The notes under the pieces are model-generated. The model had not been told where the DNA came from. It saw only the letters and a list, made by a program, of their open reading frames with translations, and searched no databases. A stretch of DNA of 64,000 bases. Source: Clostridium ragsdalei P11. Its GTDB lineage: Bacteria > Bacillota > Clostridia > Clostridiales > Clostridiaceae. The stretch spans positions 248,001 through 312,000 of the forward strand of contig NZ_LROS01000011.1 in NCBI RefSeq assembly GCF_001675165.1. Reading direction: 5' to 3'. This document shows, piece after piece, positions 35,464-44,750 of the stretch (its first letter is position 1; the number at the start of each line of letters is the position of its first letter). A program made the translations under genes and the position numbers.

Positions 35464-37014
35464 ATGGCAGAAGATAATAACTCAGATTCATATAGATGGC
35501 TTAGTCTTGCAGTAGTAATTATGGGCACATTTATGTCTATTCTCGATGGCAGTATAGTAAATATTGGAATACCTAAAATGATGGCAGTTTTCAATGTATC
35601 TTTGGATGATGTTCAGTGGGTCTTAACTGCCTATACCCTTACTTTAGGTGCAATTGTACCAATTACAGGATTTCTTTCAGAAAAATTTGGAAACAAAAAA
35701 CTATATATTTTTTCCTTAATATCATTTACAATAGGTTCCCTGCTCTGCGGTATTGCTTGGAGCAACACAAGCATGATAATTTTCCGTATAATTCAGGCTA
35801 TTGGCGGAGGAATGATCATGCCTGTAAGTATGACTATAATTCTTAAAATGTTTAATTTCAAAGAACGAGGACTTGCCATGGGATTTTGGGGAATAGCAAG
35901 CATGGCAGCACCTGCCATAGGTCCTACTCTAGGTGGTTACATTATAGAAAAACTAAGCTGGAGGTTAATTTTCAATGTAAATGTACCAATAGGAATTATG
36001 ACAACAATTTTATCAGCACTACTGCTTAAGGAATTTCCACATAAAGCCCCTGAAAAAGTTGACATTTTAGGCTTTGTATTTTCAACAGTAGGCATTGTAA
36101 GTATTTTATATATACTAAGCCAAAATCCTATAGATTGGAGTGATATAAAAAATCCCCTTCTACTAACAATAGGAATTTTTAATTTAATACTATTTATTAT
36201 AAACGAATTATCTGTTCCAGAGCCGCTTCTGGACTTAAAATTACTAGCACGACTAGATTTTTCTTTTTCCTTAATTGCTCTGGCACTCATAAACATGTGT
36301 TTAATGGGTGGAGTATATGCAATGCCTTTATTTTTTCAAAAAATTGATGGATACACTGCAATGCAAACAGGATTGCTTTTACTTCCTTCTGCCATTGTTA
36401 CCGGTGTTATGATGCCTATAAGTGCAAAACTAATAGATAAAGTTAATGAAAAAATAGTAATACTACCAGGATTAATTTTATTACTTTTTTCTTGTTATCA
36501 ATTAGGCATGCTTACCTCTAATACTTCAAAAGACACTGCAAATTTATTTTTGATACTTCGTGGAGCAGGAATAGGTCTCACTATGATGCCTCTATCTACT
36601 TTTGGAATGAATCTGCTGCCTCAAAAATTAGTGACTCAAGGTTCTACCATCCAAAATACAATAAGACAAATATCCGGCTCCGTTTCAATAACAATGATGA
36701 CCCATTCCCTTAGCAGCCAGGCAGAAATATATTACCATAAGCTTTCAGAACAAATAACTCCTTTTAACAATACAGCTTTAAATCTTTTAAACCAAATTCA
36801 GCAAAGTCTTTCACAGATTGGACTATCTACAGTAGATAAGCAGGTTCAAGCTAAAAGTACCCTTGTAAAACTAGTAAGCCGTCAAGCATACTCAGATGCT
36901 TTTGATTATACACTGATGCTGTGTACCGTATTTGTAATCGTCGCTTTAATAGCAACTTTATTTATAAGAAATAGGAATCAACTTTCTTCTTCTAATGAAG
37001 AAATAAAATCCTAA
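35464..37014 (+). CDS. DHA2/EmrB-QacA-type MFS drug exporter
   Basis: 516 residues, 14 membrane helices expected. MGTFMSILDGSIVNIGIPKM carries motif D1 of the DHA2 family, GFLSEKFGNKKLYIFSL is motif A, and GIASMAAPAIGPTLGGYIIEKLSWRLIFNVNVPIG is motif C of 14-helix drug:H+ antiporters. The last membrane pair follows a loop near 430-480. It is the third gene of the TetR-controlled cassette, with AAGGAGG upstream. Substrate is unknown. Confidence 0.92.
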   Translation: MAEDNNSDSYRWLSLAVVIMGTFMSILDGSIVNIGIPKMMAVFNVSLDDVQWVLTAYTLTLGAIVPITGFLSEKFGNKKLYIFSLISFTIGSLLCGIAWSNTSMIIFRIIQAIGGGMIMPVSMTIILKMFNFKERGLAMGFWGIASMAAPAIGPTLGGYIIEKLSWRLIFNVNVPIGIMTTILSALLLKEFPHKAPEKVDILGFVFSTVGIVSILYILSQNPIDWSDIKNPLLLTIGIFNLILFIINELSVPEPLLDLKLLARLDFSFSLIALALINMCLMGGVYAMPLFFQKIDGYTAMQTGLLLLPSAIVTGVMMPISAKLIDKVNEKIVILPGLILLLFSCYQLGMLTSNTSKDTANLFLILRGAGIGLTMMPLSTFGMNLLPQKLVTQGSTIQNTIRQISGSVSITMMTHSLSSQAEIYYHKLSEQITPFNNTALNLLNQIQQSLSQIGLSTVDKQVQAKSTLVKLVSRQAYSDAFDYTLMLCTVFVIVALIATLFIRNRNQLSSSNEEIKS

Positions 37015-37051
37015 AAAGAACTGCAGCAGATTTCTCGAGATCAGCTGCAGT
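37012..37051 (-). terminator. Terminator hairpin between the exporter and lonC-like genes
   Basis: ACTGCAGC and GCTGCAGT pair, with an inner GAT/ATC extension. On the minus strand TTCTTTTTAG follows, so it is best placed to end the protease transcript. On the plus strand only a weak CTTTAAG follows. Confidence 0.7.
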
Positions 37052-37065
37052 CTTTAAGAATTCTG

Positions 37066-39387
37066 CTATTGTTCCTTATTTTTATAGTACTTTTTAAGCT
37101 CCTTCTTAGCCTCATGAATTACATTATCATAATTTTCTTCCATAAGAATTTCCACTGCATCTTTTAAGTTAGACATAATATAAATATGAAAATTACCATC
37201 TTCTATTTCCTTTTCCACTTCACTTTTTAATGCTAAGCTGCTTGCATTAGACTTTGGAATGAGTACACCCTTCCCTTTTGTATTATCTAATACTTTACAT
37301 ATTTTAAAGAAACCTTCTATTTTTTCATTCACTCCTCCTATAGGTTGTATTTCTCCAAACTGATTTATGGAACCTGTTACAGCTATATTTTGTTTTATAC
37401 TTATTTTCGTAAGTGCAGATATAATACTAACTAACTCTGCTACGGAAGCACTATCTCCATCTACTCTTCCATATATTTGTTCAAAGCTTAAATAAAAATC
37501 CACAGGTACTCTATTATAACCACCGCTTAAATTTTTAACATGCCCCTTTAATATATTTATTGCCTTGTTATGAATTTTTCCACTTAAGTCACTTTCTTTT
37601 TGGATATCTATAATATTTCCATTACCTTTGTAACACGAGCAGGTTATTCTTATAGGCTTTCCAAAATTAAAATACCCTGTGTCAATTATCGACAGAGCAT
37701 TTACCTGTCCCACCGTTTTACCCTTTACGTCTATAAATATCTGACCTTCTGTGTAAGAATCCACTACCTGACCCTCTATAATTTCTTCTTTATAAGCTGT
37801 ATTCGTGATATCTTCTTCATTTATAAAATCCCTATGATCTTCACAAACTCTTTTGTCTGAAATTATTAAAATTCTTTCTAGATCATAGTCATCCATAAAA
37901 AATTTATCTCTATTTTCAGCTTTTCTGGATAAAAATTTCGCCAGCTCCTTTACAGCTCCCTCATCCGCAGGATGTAATTTATTGTTTTTACATATAGAAA
38001 GCACTTTATATAAGAAAGCTTTCTTTGCATCCTTATCCATCTGTAAAATAGATTTGCACTCAGCTCTTATTCTAAAAATCTTTTTAAAATCTTCATCATA
38101 AGTATAAAGTAAATCATAGGTACGGTAATCTCCTATAAGTATTATTTTTTCATTAAACTCTATAGGTTCTGGTTTTAATCCACTTAAAGACAATAATTCT
38201 AAATATCCTCTATTATAATTCAAGTCAACTTTGCCACTTATAATAGACTTTTTTAAATAATAATATGCTCCTTTATTATTTAAAAGACTGCTAACTCGAA
38301 GTACTAATATTCCACCATTTGCCTTTAAAAGTGATCCTGGTCTAATGAGGCTTGGATCAGTAACATAAGTCCCATTTTTATTTTCATATTCTATACTTCC
38401 AAGTAAATTATTTATAGACGGATCTTCTTCAAACACTATAGGTAGTTTGTCTTTATCACTATTATCTATGAGTACATTCACAGAATACCTATATATTATA
38501 TTCCGTATATTATCTACATCATCTTCATAGTTTATAGAATATATCTCTTTAATTTCACTTTCTATATTGTTACATATATTGCTTAAAAATTCTAATGCCT
38601 TATTATCCTTACTAAATACGTTAAAATATTCTTCCTTTAATTTCTTTGTATCTTTTTTATAATGTTCATCTATGAGGATTTTAATCTTTTCCATTTCATA
38701 GGATTCCATATCTTTTAATTTATCTAATATCCTCTCTGCATGAATCTTAAGTACATTTACTTTGTTTACTATTTGTTCCTTTTTTTCTAAATCTAAAGAC
38801 TCATACTCTATCTCATTCATCATTTTTCCATTTTCTTTTAAAGGAACAAAGCTAAAACCATTTTCCGTAATTTTTAATGAAAATCCTTCACTTTTAGACA
38901 TTTCTACAATTTTACTTATCAAATAACTTCGTTTTTTTTGAATGTTTTGCACCAACAATTTCTTTTGTTTGTCCTCATATCCATTGTAAAATTCATAAGT
39001 AGAATTAGCATATATATTTTGTATTTTCTTTAGCATACTTTTTAGTTTTTTACCTTTCCCAGGCCTTAAAAACAATACTTTAGGATTTTTAATATCTTTC
39101 ATAACTATATAGCATATATCCTGAAGTTCTATTTTATCTTTCATAGTTTCATTTATAAACTTGTTAATATTTTTAAGTTTATCTTTTGAAAATTCATCTA
39201 TAAGATAAACATTGTATCCTTGTTTATCTATTGTTAATGCATCCTTCATATTTTCATATACTCTACTATACTCAGGCATATAATCAACATTTCTATTTAA
39301 ATCATCTCTATCATCTTCACTAAAGTCAATATCATCCAACTTAAAATCATATATGATTTGCTCTTTAGGTAATTCCCTATAATTCAT
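37066..39387 (-). CDS. Lon-like protease with degenerate ATPase motifs (LonC-like)
   Basis: 773 residues. The C-terminal Lon protease domain is intact: catalytic Ser at about 646 in VDGDSASVAEL and Lys at about 689 in GGVNEKIEGFF. The N-terminal part follows the AAA_32-type architecture of Lon-like proteins (GYNVYLIDEFSKDKL at the Walker A place, ANGGILVLRVSSLL at the Walker B place, IILIGDYRTYDLLYTYD later), but Walker A lacks GxxGxGK and Walker B lacks the acidic pair. A long helical insertion occupies about 170-300. This resembles LonC-type ATP-independent proteases. AAGGAG precedes the ATG. Neighbours give no hint of substrate. Confidence 0.8.
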   Translation of the reverse strand: MNYRELPKEQIIYDFKLDDIDFSEDDRDDLNRNVDYMPEYSRVYENMKDALTIDKQGYNVYLIDEFSKDKLKNINKFINETMKDKIELQDICYIVMKDIKNPKVLFLRPGKGKKLKSMLKKIQNIYANSTYEFYNGYEDKQKKLLVQNIQKKRSYLISKIVEMSKSEGFSLKITENGFSFVPLKENGKMMNEIEYESLDLEKKEQIVNKVNVLKIHAERILDKLKDMESYEMEKIKILIDEHYKKDTKKLKEEYFNVFSKDNKALEFLSNICNNIESEIKEIYSINYEDDVDNIRNIIYRYSVNVLIDNSDKDKLPIVFEEDPSINNLLGSIEYENKNGTYVTDPSLIRPGSLLKANGGILVLRVSSLLNNKGAYYYLKKSIISGKVDLNYNRGYLELLSLSGLKPEPIEFNEKIILIGDYRTYDLLYTYDEDFKKIFRIRAECKSILQMDKDAKKAFLYKVLSICKNNKLHPADEGAVKELAKFLSRKAENRDKFFMDDYDLERILIISDKRVCEDHRDFINEEDITNTAYKEEIIEGQVVDSYTEGQIFIDVKGKTVGQVNALSIIDTGYFNFGKPIRITCSCYKGNGNIIDIQKESDLSGKIHNKAINILKGHVKNLSGGYNRVPVDFYLSFEQIYGRVDGDSASVAELVSIISALTKISIKQNIAVTGSINQFGEIQPIGGVNEKIEGFFKICKVLDNTKGKGVLIPKSNASSLALKSEVEKEIEDGNFHIYIMSNLKDAVEILMEENYDNVIHEAKKELKKYYKNKEQ

Positions 39388-39612
39388 ATTTCATTCTCCT
39401 TGTATACTTAGTCTAATATAATAGTATTCTTAAAAAGTTTATTTAGGAACGAAAATAAAAAAATAAGTATATCAACCTCATATAAAAAACATACTAAAAA
39501 TTATAGGCGTGTTTCAAAAATAAATATACTATGGTATAATATAATCAAATTTTGTCTGTTATTTCTAATAATCGTATAAACAAAATAAAGTAACAAAGGA
39601 GTTAGTATATAC

Positions 39613-40017
39613 ATGAGTTTTAAGGAGAAAATTGCTCAATATTACACAAAATCTTATTTAAAAAAATATGGCGACAGGTTAACTCAGGTTCAAGGCACTG
39701 TTGTATCTGTCAAAGTTAGTAAAAAAACTATATTATGGATATTTAATAAATTAACAGTAACACTTTTAGTAAGACCTGATAGAAGCAGAAACATAGTAAA
39801 ATGCTCTTATATTAAAAAAAGATGGTTTAAGAAGCCTGATTTCATATCTATACATCAAGGCAATCTGGTTTTAGTTCAAGGACTTAAAGGGAAAAGAGGA
39901 AAAGAGAATAGAGAAAGCGTAGAACTTATAAATATACGAAATATGACCACAAAAAAGGACTTAATTCCTATAGAGGGAAAAATGCCCAAAGTTCAAAAAG
40001 TTCAAAGATTTAAATAA
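39613..40017 (+). CDS. Small basic protein of unknown function, OB-fold-like
   Basis: 134 residues, very rich in Lys/Arg, no membrane segment. A beta-rich middle (LTQVQGTVVSVKVSKKTILW, KLTVTLLVRPDRSRNIVKCSY, GNLVLVQGLKGKR) has the VxGxVxxVxxxK opening and closing strand pattern of OB-fold nucleic-acid binding domains. I do not recognise a named family. It is preceded by AAAGGAG and a TATAAT-like box (39535-39540), and ended by a strong terminator, so it is probably transcribed alone. An RNA- or DNA-binding role is only a guess from charge and pattern. Confidence 0.7.
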   Translation: MSFKEKIAQYYTKSYLKKYGDRLTQVQGTVVSVKVSKKTILWIFNKLTVTLLVRPDRSRNIVKCSYIKKRWFKKPDFISIHQGNLVLVQGLKGKRGKENRESVELINIRNMTTKKDLIPIEGKMPKVQKVQRFK

Positions 40018-40055
40018 AAAAATTAGAATTGCTTTTAAGCAATTCTAATTTTTTT
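40014..40055. terminator. Bidirectional terminator
   Basis: AATTAGAATTGCTT pairs perfectly with AAGCAATTCTAATT around TT, flanked by A7 on the left and T5 on the right. It serves the basic protein gene (plus) and the P-type ATPase gene (minus), whose stop codon is within the right flank. Confidence 0.93.
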
Positions 40056-42594
40056 ATTTAAAGTATAAGTAAAGACTGTTTAAAAATGCAATTATCCCAG
40101 AGAAAAACAAAACTATTGCCCACTGTGAAATTCTAAGTGCAGATGTATGAAAAACTCCACGTAAAAATGGCAAGTAAAGTATGCATAAAACCATAGTAAT
40201 AGATGTAGCAACTGCAGCTAAAAGATAAACATTTGTAAATAAATTTATCTCAAATAATGAATGATTTTCTGATCTACATTCAAATACATGTATAAGTTGT
40301 GACATTATTAGAGTACAAAGTGCTATAGTTCTGGATGTCTTAAGTCCAAAGCCTAGATATAATCCTATTACAAAAGCAAGCACTGTGCACACTCCAATAA
40401 GTGCTCCCCTCACAATAATTTTTTCACTTAGTCCTCGTGCAAATATACTTTCATTTTTAGCTCTAGGCTTACCCCTCATTATATCTCCCTGAGGTGGATC
40501 AACTCCAAGAGCTATAGCAGGAAGACCATCTGTAGCTAAATTTACCATTAGTATTTGTATAGGCAAAAGCGGAGTATCTAAATAAAAAATAGAAGTAAGA
40601 AACATGGTTAAAACCTCTCCTAAATTGCAAGATAAGAGATACCTTATAAACTTTCTTATATTATCATATATAACTCTTCCTTCTTCTACAGCAGATACTA
40701 TGGTAGCAAAATTATCGTCAAGTAGTATCATAGAAGAAGCCTCCTTTGTTACATCTGTACCTGCAATTCCCATGCAAATTCCTATATCCGCTTCTTTTAC
40801 TGCAGGTGCATCATTTACTCCGTCTCCAGTCATAGCTACAATATTACCTTTAGCTTTAAAGGCTTTTACTATTCTAAGTTTATGTCCCGGATTAACTCTT
40901 GCAAATATGGATATGTCTTGTATCTTAACTGCAAGTTGTCTATCACTCAGCTTGTCTAATTCCTCTCCAGTTATAACCTCTGATTCATGTTTACATATGT
41001 CCAGTTCTTTTCCAACAGCAAAAGCCGTATTCTTGTGATCTCCAGTTATCATAACTGGCCTTATACCTGCTAATTTACATTTTAATACTGCATCTTTTGC
41101 TTCCTTTCTAGGTGGATCTATAATTCCCGCTACACCTATAAATATTAAATTCTCCTCCAAAGACTTACCTGGCACCACTTCTTTGTCCTTGTAAGCACCT
41201 GCTATACATCTTAAAGCATCAAAAGACATTTTTTCCACTGCTTTCAAAGCCTTATTTTTCTCATCTGAAGTAAAAATTCGTACTTCACTTCCATCTAATA
41301 TATATTTGCACCTTCTTATAACTCTCTCCGGTGCCCCTTTCACATAACCTATCTTTCTTGAACCTTCTTTCATTATAACAGACATCATTTTTCTATCAGA
41401 ATCAAAAGGTATATCATAAGTTCTCCTGGCCTTTCCTAAAAAGGTGTTTAAAGTTTTAATATCTTTGAAAAAAGCTTTTATAAGAGCTACTTCCGTAGGA
41501 TCTCCAATAACCGCCCCTGAAATATCTGCTTTTTTCATATCAAAATTACAATCATTACAATATGTAAAAGCTTTTTTCATAAGGACATTTTCTGGTAAAA
41601 TATCCTTGCCTATCCTATGTACCCTTCCATTAAAATAAAGAGCCTTTACAGTCATCCTATTTTCAGTAAGAGTTCCTGTCTTATCACTACAAATCACTGA
41701 AGTACATCCAAGTGTTTCCACTGCCGGTAGTTTTCTTATTAATGCATTTCTCTTTAACATTCTAGATACTCCAAGAGCTAGTGCTACTGTTACTATAGCC
41801 GCAAGGCCTTCCGGAATAGCAGCTACAGCTAAACTAACTCCTACTAAAAACATCTCATACTTGTCTTGACCTCTCCATACTCCAGTCAATGTAACTACAA
41901 TACATATAGCAATACACATGACTACAAGCACTTTTCCAAGGGAAGCAAGCTTTTCTTTAAGAGGAGACCTTTCCTTTTCAATGTCCTGAAGCATACCTGC
42001 TATTTTTCCCATTTCTGTCTTCATTCCTGTTTCAACAACTTTTGCCCTTCCCTTGCCTTTTATCACTATGGTACCCATGTATAGTGAATTATTTTTATCT
42101 CCACTATCCTTTTCCACTCCTACAGATTCTCCAGTTAAAAGGGACTCGTCTACCATGAAATTTCCAGTAGAAAGTAAAATACAATCTGCTGGAACCTTAT
42201 CCCCAGTTTCCAGAAGTATCACATCACCTATTACTAGTTCTCCTGCATTTATAACCTTCACTTTTCCATCCCTTATAACCTTTGAAGTAGGGGATGCCAT
42301 TTCTTTTAATGCTTCTAAAGATTTTTCTGTCTTAAATTCCTGTACAAAACCTAGTATGGAATTCATAATTACAATAATGAGTATAGTTATTGCATCTGCT
42401 TTTTCCCCCATAAATCCGGATATAATTGTGGCTACTATAAGTATCCAGGTTATAAAATCATTAAACTGAGAAATAAATATTTTTATAGGAGATACTCTTT
42501 TTTTCTGTTTAAGTACATTGGCTCCATATTTTTTAAGCCTTCTCTCTGCCTCAACTTGAGTTAAACCACTTTCTAACTCCCTTTCATTAATCAA
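40054..42594 (-). CDS. P-type (P2A) cation-transporting ATPase, calcium type
   Basis: 846 residues. Cation ATPase N-domain, TGES at 154-157, the calcium-pump motif VAAIPEGL at about 257-264, phosphorylation Asp304 in ICSDKTGTLT, MITGDHKNTA, MTGDGVNDAPAVKEADIGI and the M6 segment NLATDGLPAIALG (Asn/Asp of calcium site) are present. It exports calcium or exchanges cations at the membrane. The start is TTG with GGAGGG upstream. Single gene, with a repeat-filled gap upstream. Confidence 0.92.
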   Translation of the reverse strand: MINERELESGLTQVEAERRLKKYGANVLKQKKRVSPIKIFISQFNDFITWILIVATIISGFMGEKADAITILIIVIMNSILGFVQEFKTEKSLEALKEMASPTSKVIRDGKVKVINAGELVIGDVILLETGDKVPADCILLSTGNFMVDESLLTGESVGVEKDSGDKNNSLYMGTIVIKGKGRAKVVETGMKTEMGKIAGMLQDIEKERSPLKEKLASLGKVLVVMCIAICIVVTLTGVWRGQDKYEMFLVGVSLAVAAIPEGLAAIVTVALALGVSRMLKRNALIRKLPAVETLGCTSVICSDKTGTLTENRMTVKALYFNGRVHRIGKDILPENVLMKKAFTYCNDCNFDMKKADISGAVIGDPTEVALIKAFFKDIKTLNTFLGKARRTYDIPFDSDRKMMSVIMKEGSRKIGYVKGAPERVIRRCKYILDGSEVRIFTSDEKNKALKAVEKMSFDALRCIAGAYKDKEVVPGKSLEENLIFIGVAGIIDPPRKEAKDAVLKCKLAGIRPVMITGDHKNTAFAVGKELDICKHESEVITGEELDKLSDRQLAVKIQDISIFARVNPGHKLRIVKAFKAKGNIVAMTGDGVNDAPAVKEADIGICMGIAGTDVTKEASSMILLDDNFATIVSAVEEGRVIYDNIRKFIRYLLSCNLGEVLTMFLTSIFYLDTPLLPIQILMVNLATDGLPAIALGVDPPQGDIMRGKPRAKNESIFARGLSEKIIVRGALIGVCTVLAFVIGLYLGFGLKTSRTIALCTLIMSQLIHVFECRSENHSLFEINLFTNVYLLAAVATSITMVLCILYLPFLRGVFHTSALRISQWAIVLFFSGIIAFLNSLYLYFK

Positions 42595-42666
42595 TCTTAT
42601 CCCTCCAAGGCATTTATTTTCTCTACGTTAATTAAATATATGCCCCTTTTGCCTTACATTATGACA

Positions 42667-42850
42667 GTCAATTCACAATCCACGGTGCACGATGCACAAT
42701 TCACCATGCACAGTTCACAATTAAAGATGATTTTCTGTTGTCACAGAAAATCTAAAAATTTAATGCTCATACTGCTTAATTTTTAGATTTTTAATAACAC
42801 TCTGGGAGAAAAATCTACCAAAATTATGCATTGTAAACTGTTAATTATAA
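42667..42850. repeat. Palindromic element with CAATTCACAATGCA-type tails
   Basis: The left side is several imperfect 7-8 base units (CAATTCACAATCCACGGTGC, CACAATTCACCATGCACAG). Then GATTTTCTG/CAGAAAATC forms a perfect hairpin (42730-42753). TCTAAAAATTTAA and its mirror TTAATTTTTAGA make the central stem. The right side has a second weak hairpin and GCATTGTAAACTGTTAA, the inverted tail. The layout (tail, small hairpin, central stem, small hairpin, inverted tail) matches family I at 7459 and 21777 although the sequence differs. Confidence 0.6.
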
Positions 42851-42875
42851 TAATATCTGGATATAATTAATATAA

Positions 42876-42950
42876 GGTTTTTAATTGAAATTTAAACTTA
42901 TACGTAAAATATAATGACCTGTATAAGTTAATTTTCATTATAACCCTATA
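42876..42950. repeat. Palindromic element, AACTTATAC family, short copy B
   Basis: TTGAAATTTAAACTTATAC followed by ATAATGACC, then GTATAAGTTAATTTTCATT. The ends match copy A at 25856 (including TAATGAC), but the interior is missing, so it looks like an internally deleted copy. It lies between the P-ATPase gene and ppaC together with the element at 42667; the rest of this 458-base gap holds only a TATAAT-like box at about 42977. Confidence 0.6.
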
Positions 42951-43052
42951 TATAGATAATTAAGTGATTTTTTGCTATAATATTATGTGTATTTGTAACA
43001 TTACTTTTGTAAATAGATATATTATTCATATATACACTTAGGAGGAAAAATT

Positions 43053-44684
43053 ATGAACGATGTTGTATACATTACAGGGCATAAGAATCCGGATACAGAT
43101 TCTATATGTTCCGCAATAGCTTATGCTGAATTTAAAAATAAAATAGGAGTTACAACAATTCCTATACGGTTAGGAGAGCTAAATAAAGAAACTCAATTTG
43201 TACTTGATTACTTTAAAGTTACCCCACCAAAACTAATGGAAAATGTTAAACCTCAAATTTCTGATTTAGATATTGATAATGTAAATCCTATATCCCCTGA
43301 AACCTCCATAAAAACAGCTTGGTCAATGATAAGTAAAAATAATGTTAAAACCCTCCCTGTAGTAGATGGAGACGATAAATTAATAGGTGTTGCATCTCAA
43401 TCCAACATAACCTCCTGTTATATGGACATATGGGATTCCAATGTAATTCAAAAAAGCGGCACTACCCTTGAAAATATACTGGATACATTATCAGCCAAAT
43501 GTGCTTATGCTTCCAATGAAAACATCAAGTTTACAGGAAAAGTCATAATTGCTGCAATGCAGCCAGAAAGTATCTGTGAATTCATAGAAGAAGGGGACAT
43601 AGTTATATGCGGTGACAGGGTAGACGCACAGGATATTATACTTGATTCCAAAGCTTCACTTATGATAATAACAGGAAATCACACAGTAAATGATGACATA
43701 CTGGAAAAAGCAAAAAAAGTTAATTGTTCCATTATAGTTACTCCTTATGATACTTTTACAACTGCTAGGCTAATCCCTCAAAGTATTCCTATAGGGTATG
43801 TGATGAAAAAAGATAACTTAGTCTGCTTTAAGACAAATGACTTAATAGAAGATGTAAGAGAAGTTATGCTTCAAACCAGATACAGAAGTTATCCTGTAGT
43901 GAATTTAGAAAATAAAGTTATTGGAAGTATGTCTAGATATCATTTAATATCACAAAACAAAAAGAAAGTAATACTTGTAGATCACAATGAAAAATCTCAA
44001 TCTGTTGTAGGATTGGAGGATGCAGAAATACTTGAAATATTAGACCATCACAAGGTAGGAGATATCCAAACTGGTTCACCTATATATTTTAGAAATGAAC
44101 CAGTAGGTTGTACAGCAACTATAGTTGCATCCAAATTTTTTGAAAATGGCATAAGACCATCTCAAAAAATTGCAGGACTTTTATGTTCTGCTATAATTTC
44201 AGATACCCTTATGTTTAAATCACCTACTTCCACAGATTTAGACAAAATGATACTTAGAAGATTAGCAGCTATAGCTGAAATAGATCCTGAAACCTTCTCT
44301 AATGATATGTTTAAAGCAGGTTCTTCTCTTGAAGGAGAAACTCCTGAAGAATTATTAAATCAAGATTTCAAAGCATTTAATATTTCAGAAGTAAAAGTAG
44401 GTGTTGGACAGATTTCGACTATGGATACAGAAGGATTTAAATCCATTAGGAAAGACATTATAAAGGTTATGGAATCAAAATGTAAAGAAGAAAATTATGG
44501 TCTTATAGTTCTTATGGTAACAGATATATTAAAAGGTGGATCTGAATTAATTGCCATAGGTGAAAAACAGGATGTAGTTTCTAAAGCCTTTAACATAACT
44601 TTAACTGATAATGGTGCCTATGTTCCTGGTATTCTATCAAGGAAAAAACAGGTTATCCCACCTCTTACTGCTGCCATGTCTTAA
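43053..44684 (+). CDS. ppaC: Family II inorganic pyrophosphatase with CBS and DRTGG domains
   Basis: 543 residues against about 310 for the plain enzyme. The DHH domain starts with GHKNPDTDSIC (metal ligands His10, Asp14, Asp16), is interrupted by a CBS domain (about 72-125), a DRTGG-like domain (about 130-245) and a second CBS domain (about 250-302), and resumes with LVDHN and DHHKVGD (331-333). SRKKQVIPPL at the end is the phosphate-binding DHHA2 motif. It hydrolyses pyrophosphate, and CBS-bound AMP/ADP inhibit while ATP or diadenosine polyphosphates activate relatives. AGGAGG supports the start. Confidence 0.93.
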   Translation: MNDVVYITGHKNPDTDSICSAIAYAEFKNKIGVTTIPIRLGELNKETQFVLDYFKVTPPKLMENVKPQISDLDIDNVNPISPETSIKTAWSMISKNNVKTLPVVDGDDKLIGVASQSNITSCYMDIWDSNVIQKSGTTLENILDTLSAKCAYASNENIKFTGKVIIAAMQPESICEFIEEGDIVICGDRVDAQDIILDSKASLMIITGNHTVNDDILEKAKKVNCSIIVTPYDTFTTARLIPQSIPIGYVMKKDNLVCFKTNDLIEDVREVMLQTRYRSYPVVNLENKVIGSMSRYHLISQNKKKVILVDHNEKSQSVVGLEDAEILEILDHHKVGDIQTGSPIYFRNEPVGCTATIVASKFFENGIRPSQKIAGLLCSAIISDTLMFKSPTSTDLDKMILRRLAAIAEIDPETFSNDMFKAGSSLEGETPEELLNQDFKAFNISEVKVGVGQISTMDTEGFKSIRKDIIKVMESKCKEENYGLIVLMVTDILKGGSELIAIGEKQDVVSKAFNITLTDNGAYVPGILSRKKQVIPPLTAAMS

Positions 44685-44695
44685 TACAAATAAAA

Positions 44696-44750
44696 GGGCT
44701 ACTGCAATAGCAATTTTTTGAAATTGCTTTGAGTAGTCCATTTTTCTTTT
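44696..44750. terminator. Two-part terminator after ppaC
   Basis: An outer stem GGGCTACT/AGTAGTCC and inner stem AGCAATTT/AAATTGCT are stacked, followed by ATTTTTCTTTTT on the plus strand. On the minus strand TTTTATTTG follows, so it may also end the converging acidic protein gene. Confidence 0.85.

Noticed and set aside
42667-42720. Repeated short units (CAATTCAC..., GCACGATGCACAATTCACC) that might suggest a CRISPR array
   Set aside because: Units are 7-8 bases, degenerate and contiguous with no spacers of constant length, and no cas gene is near.
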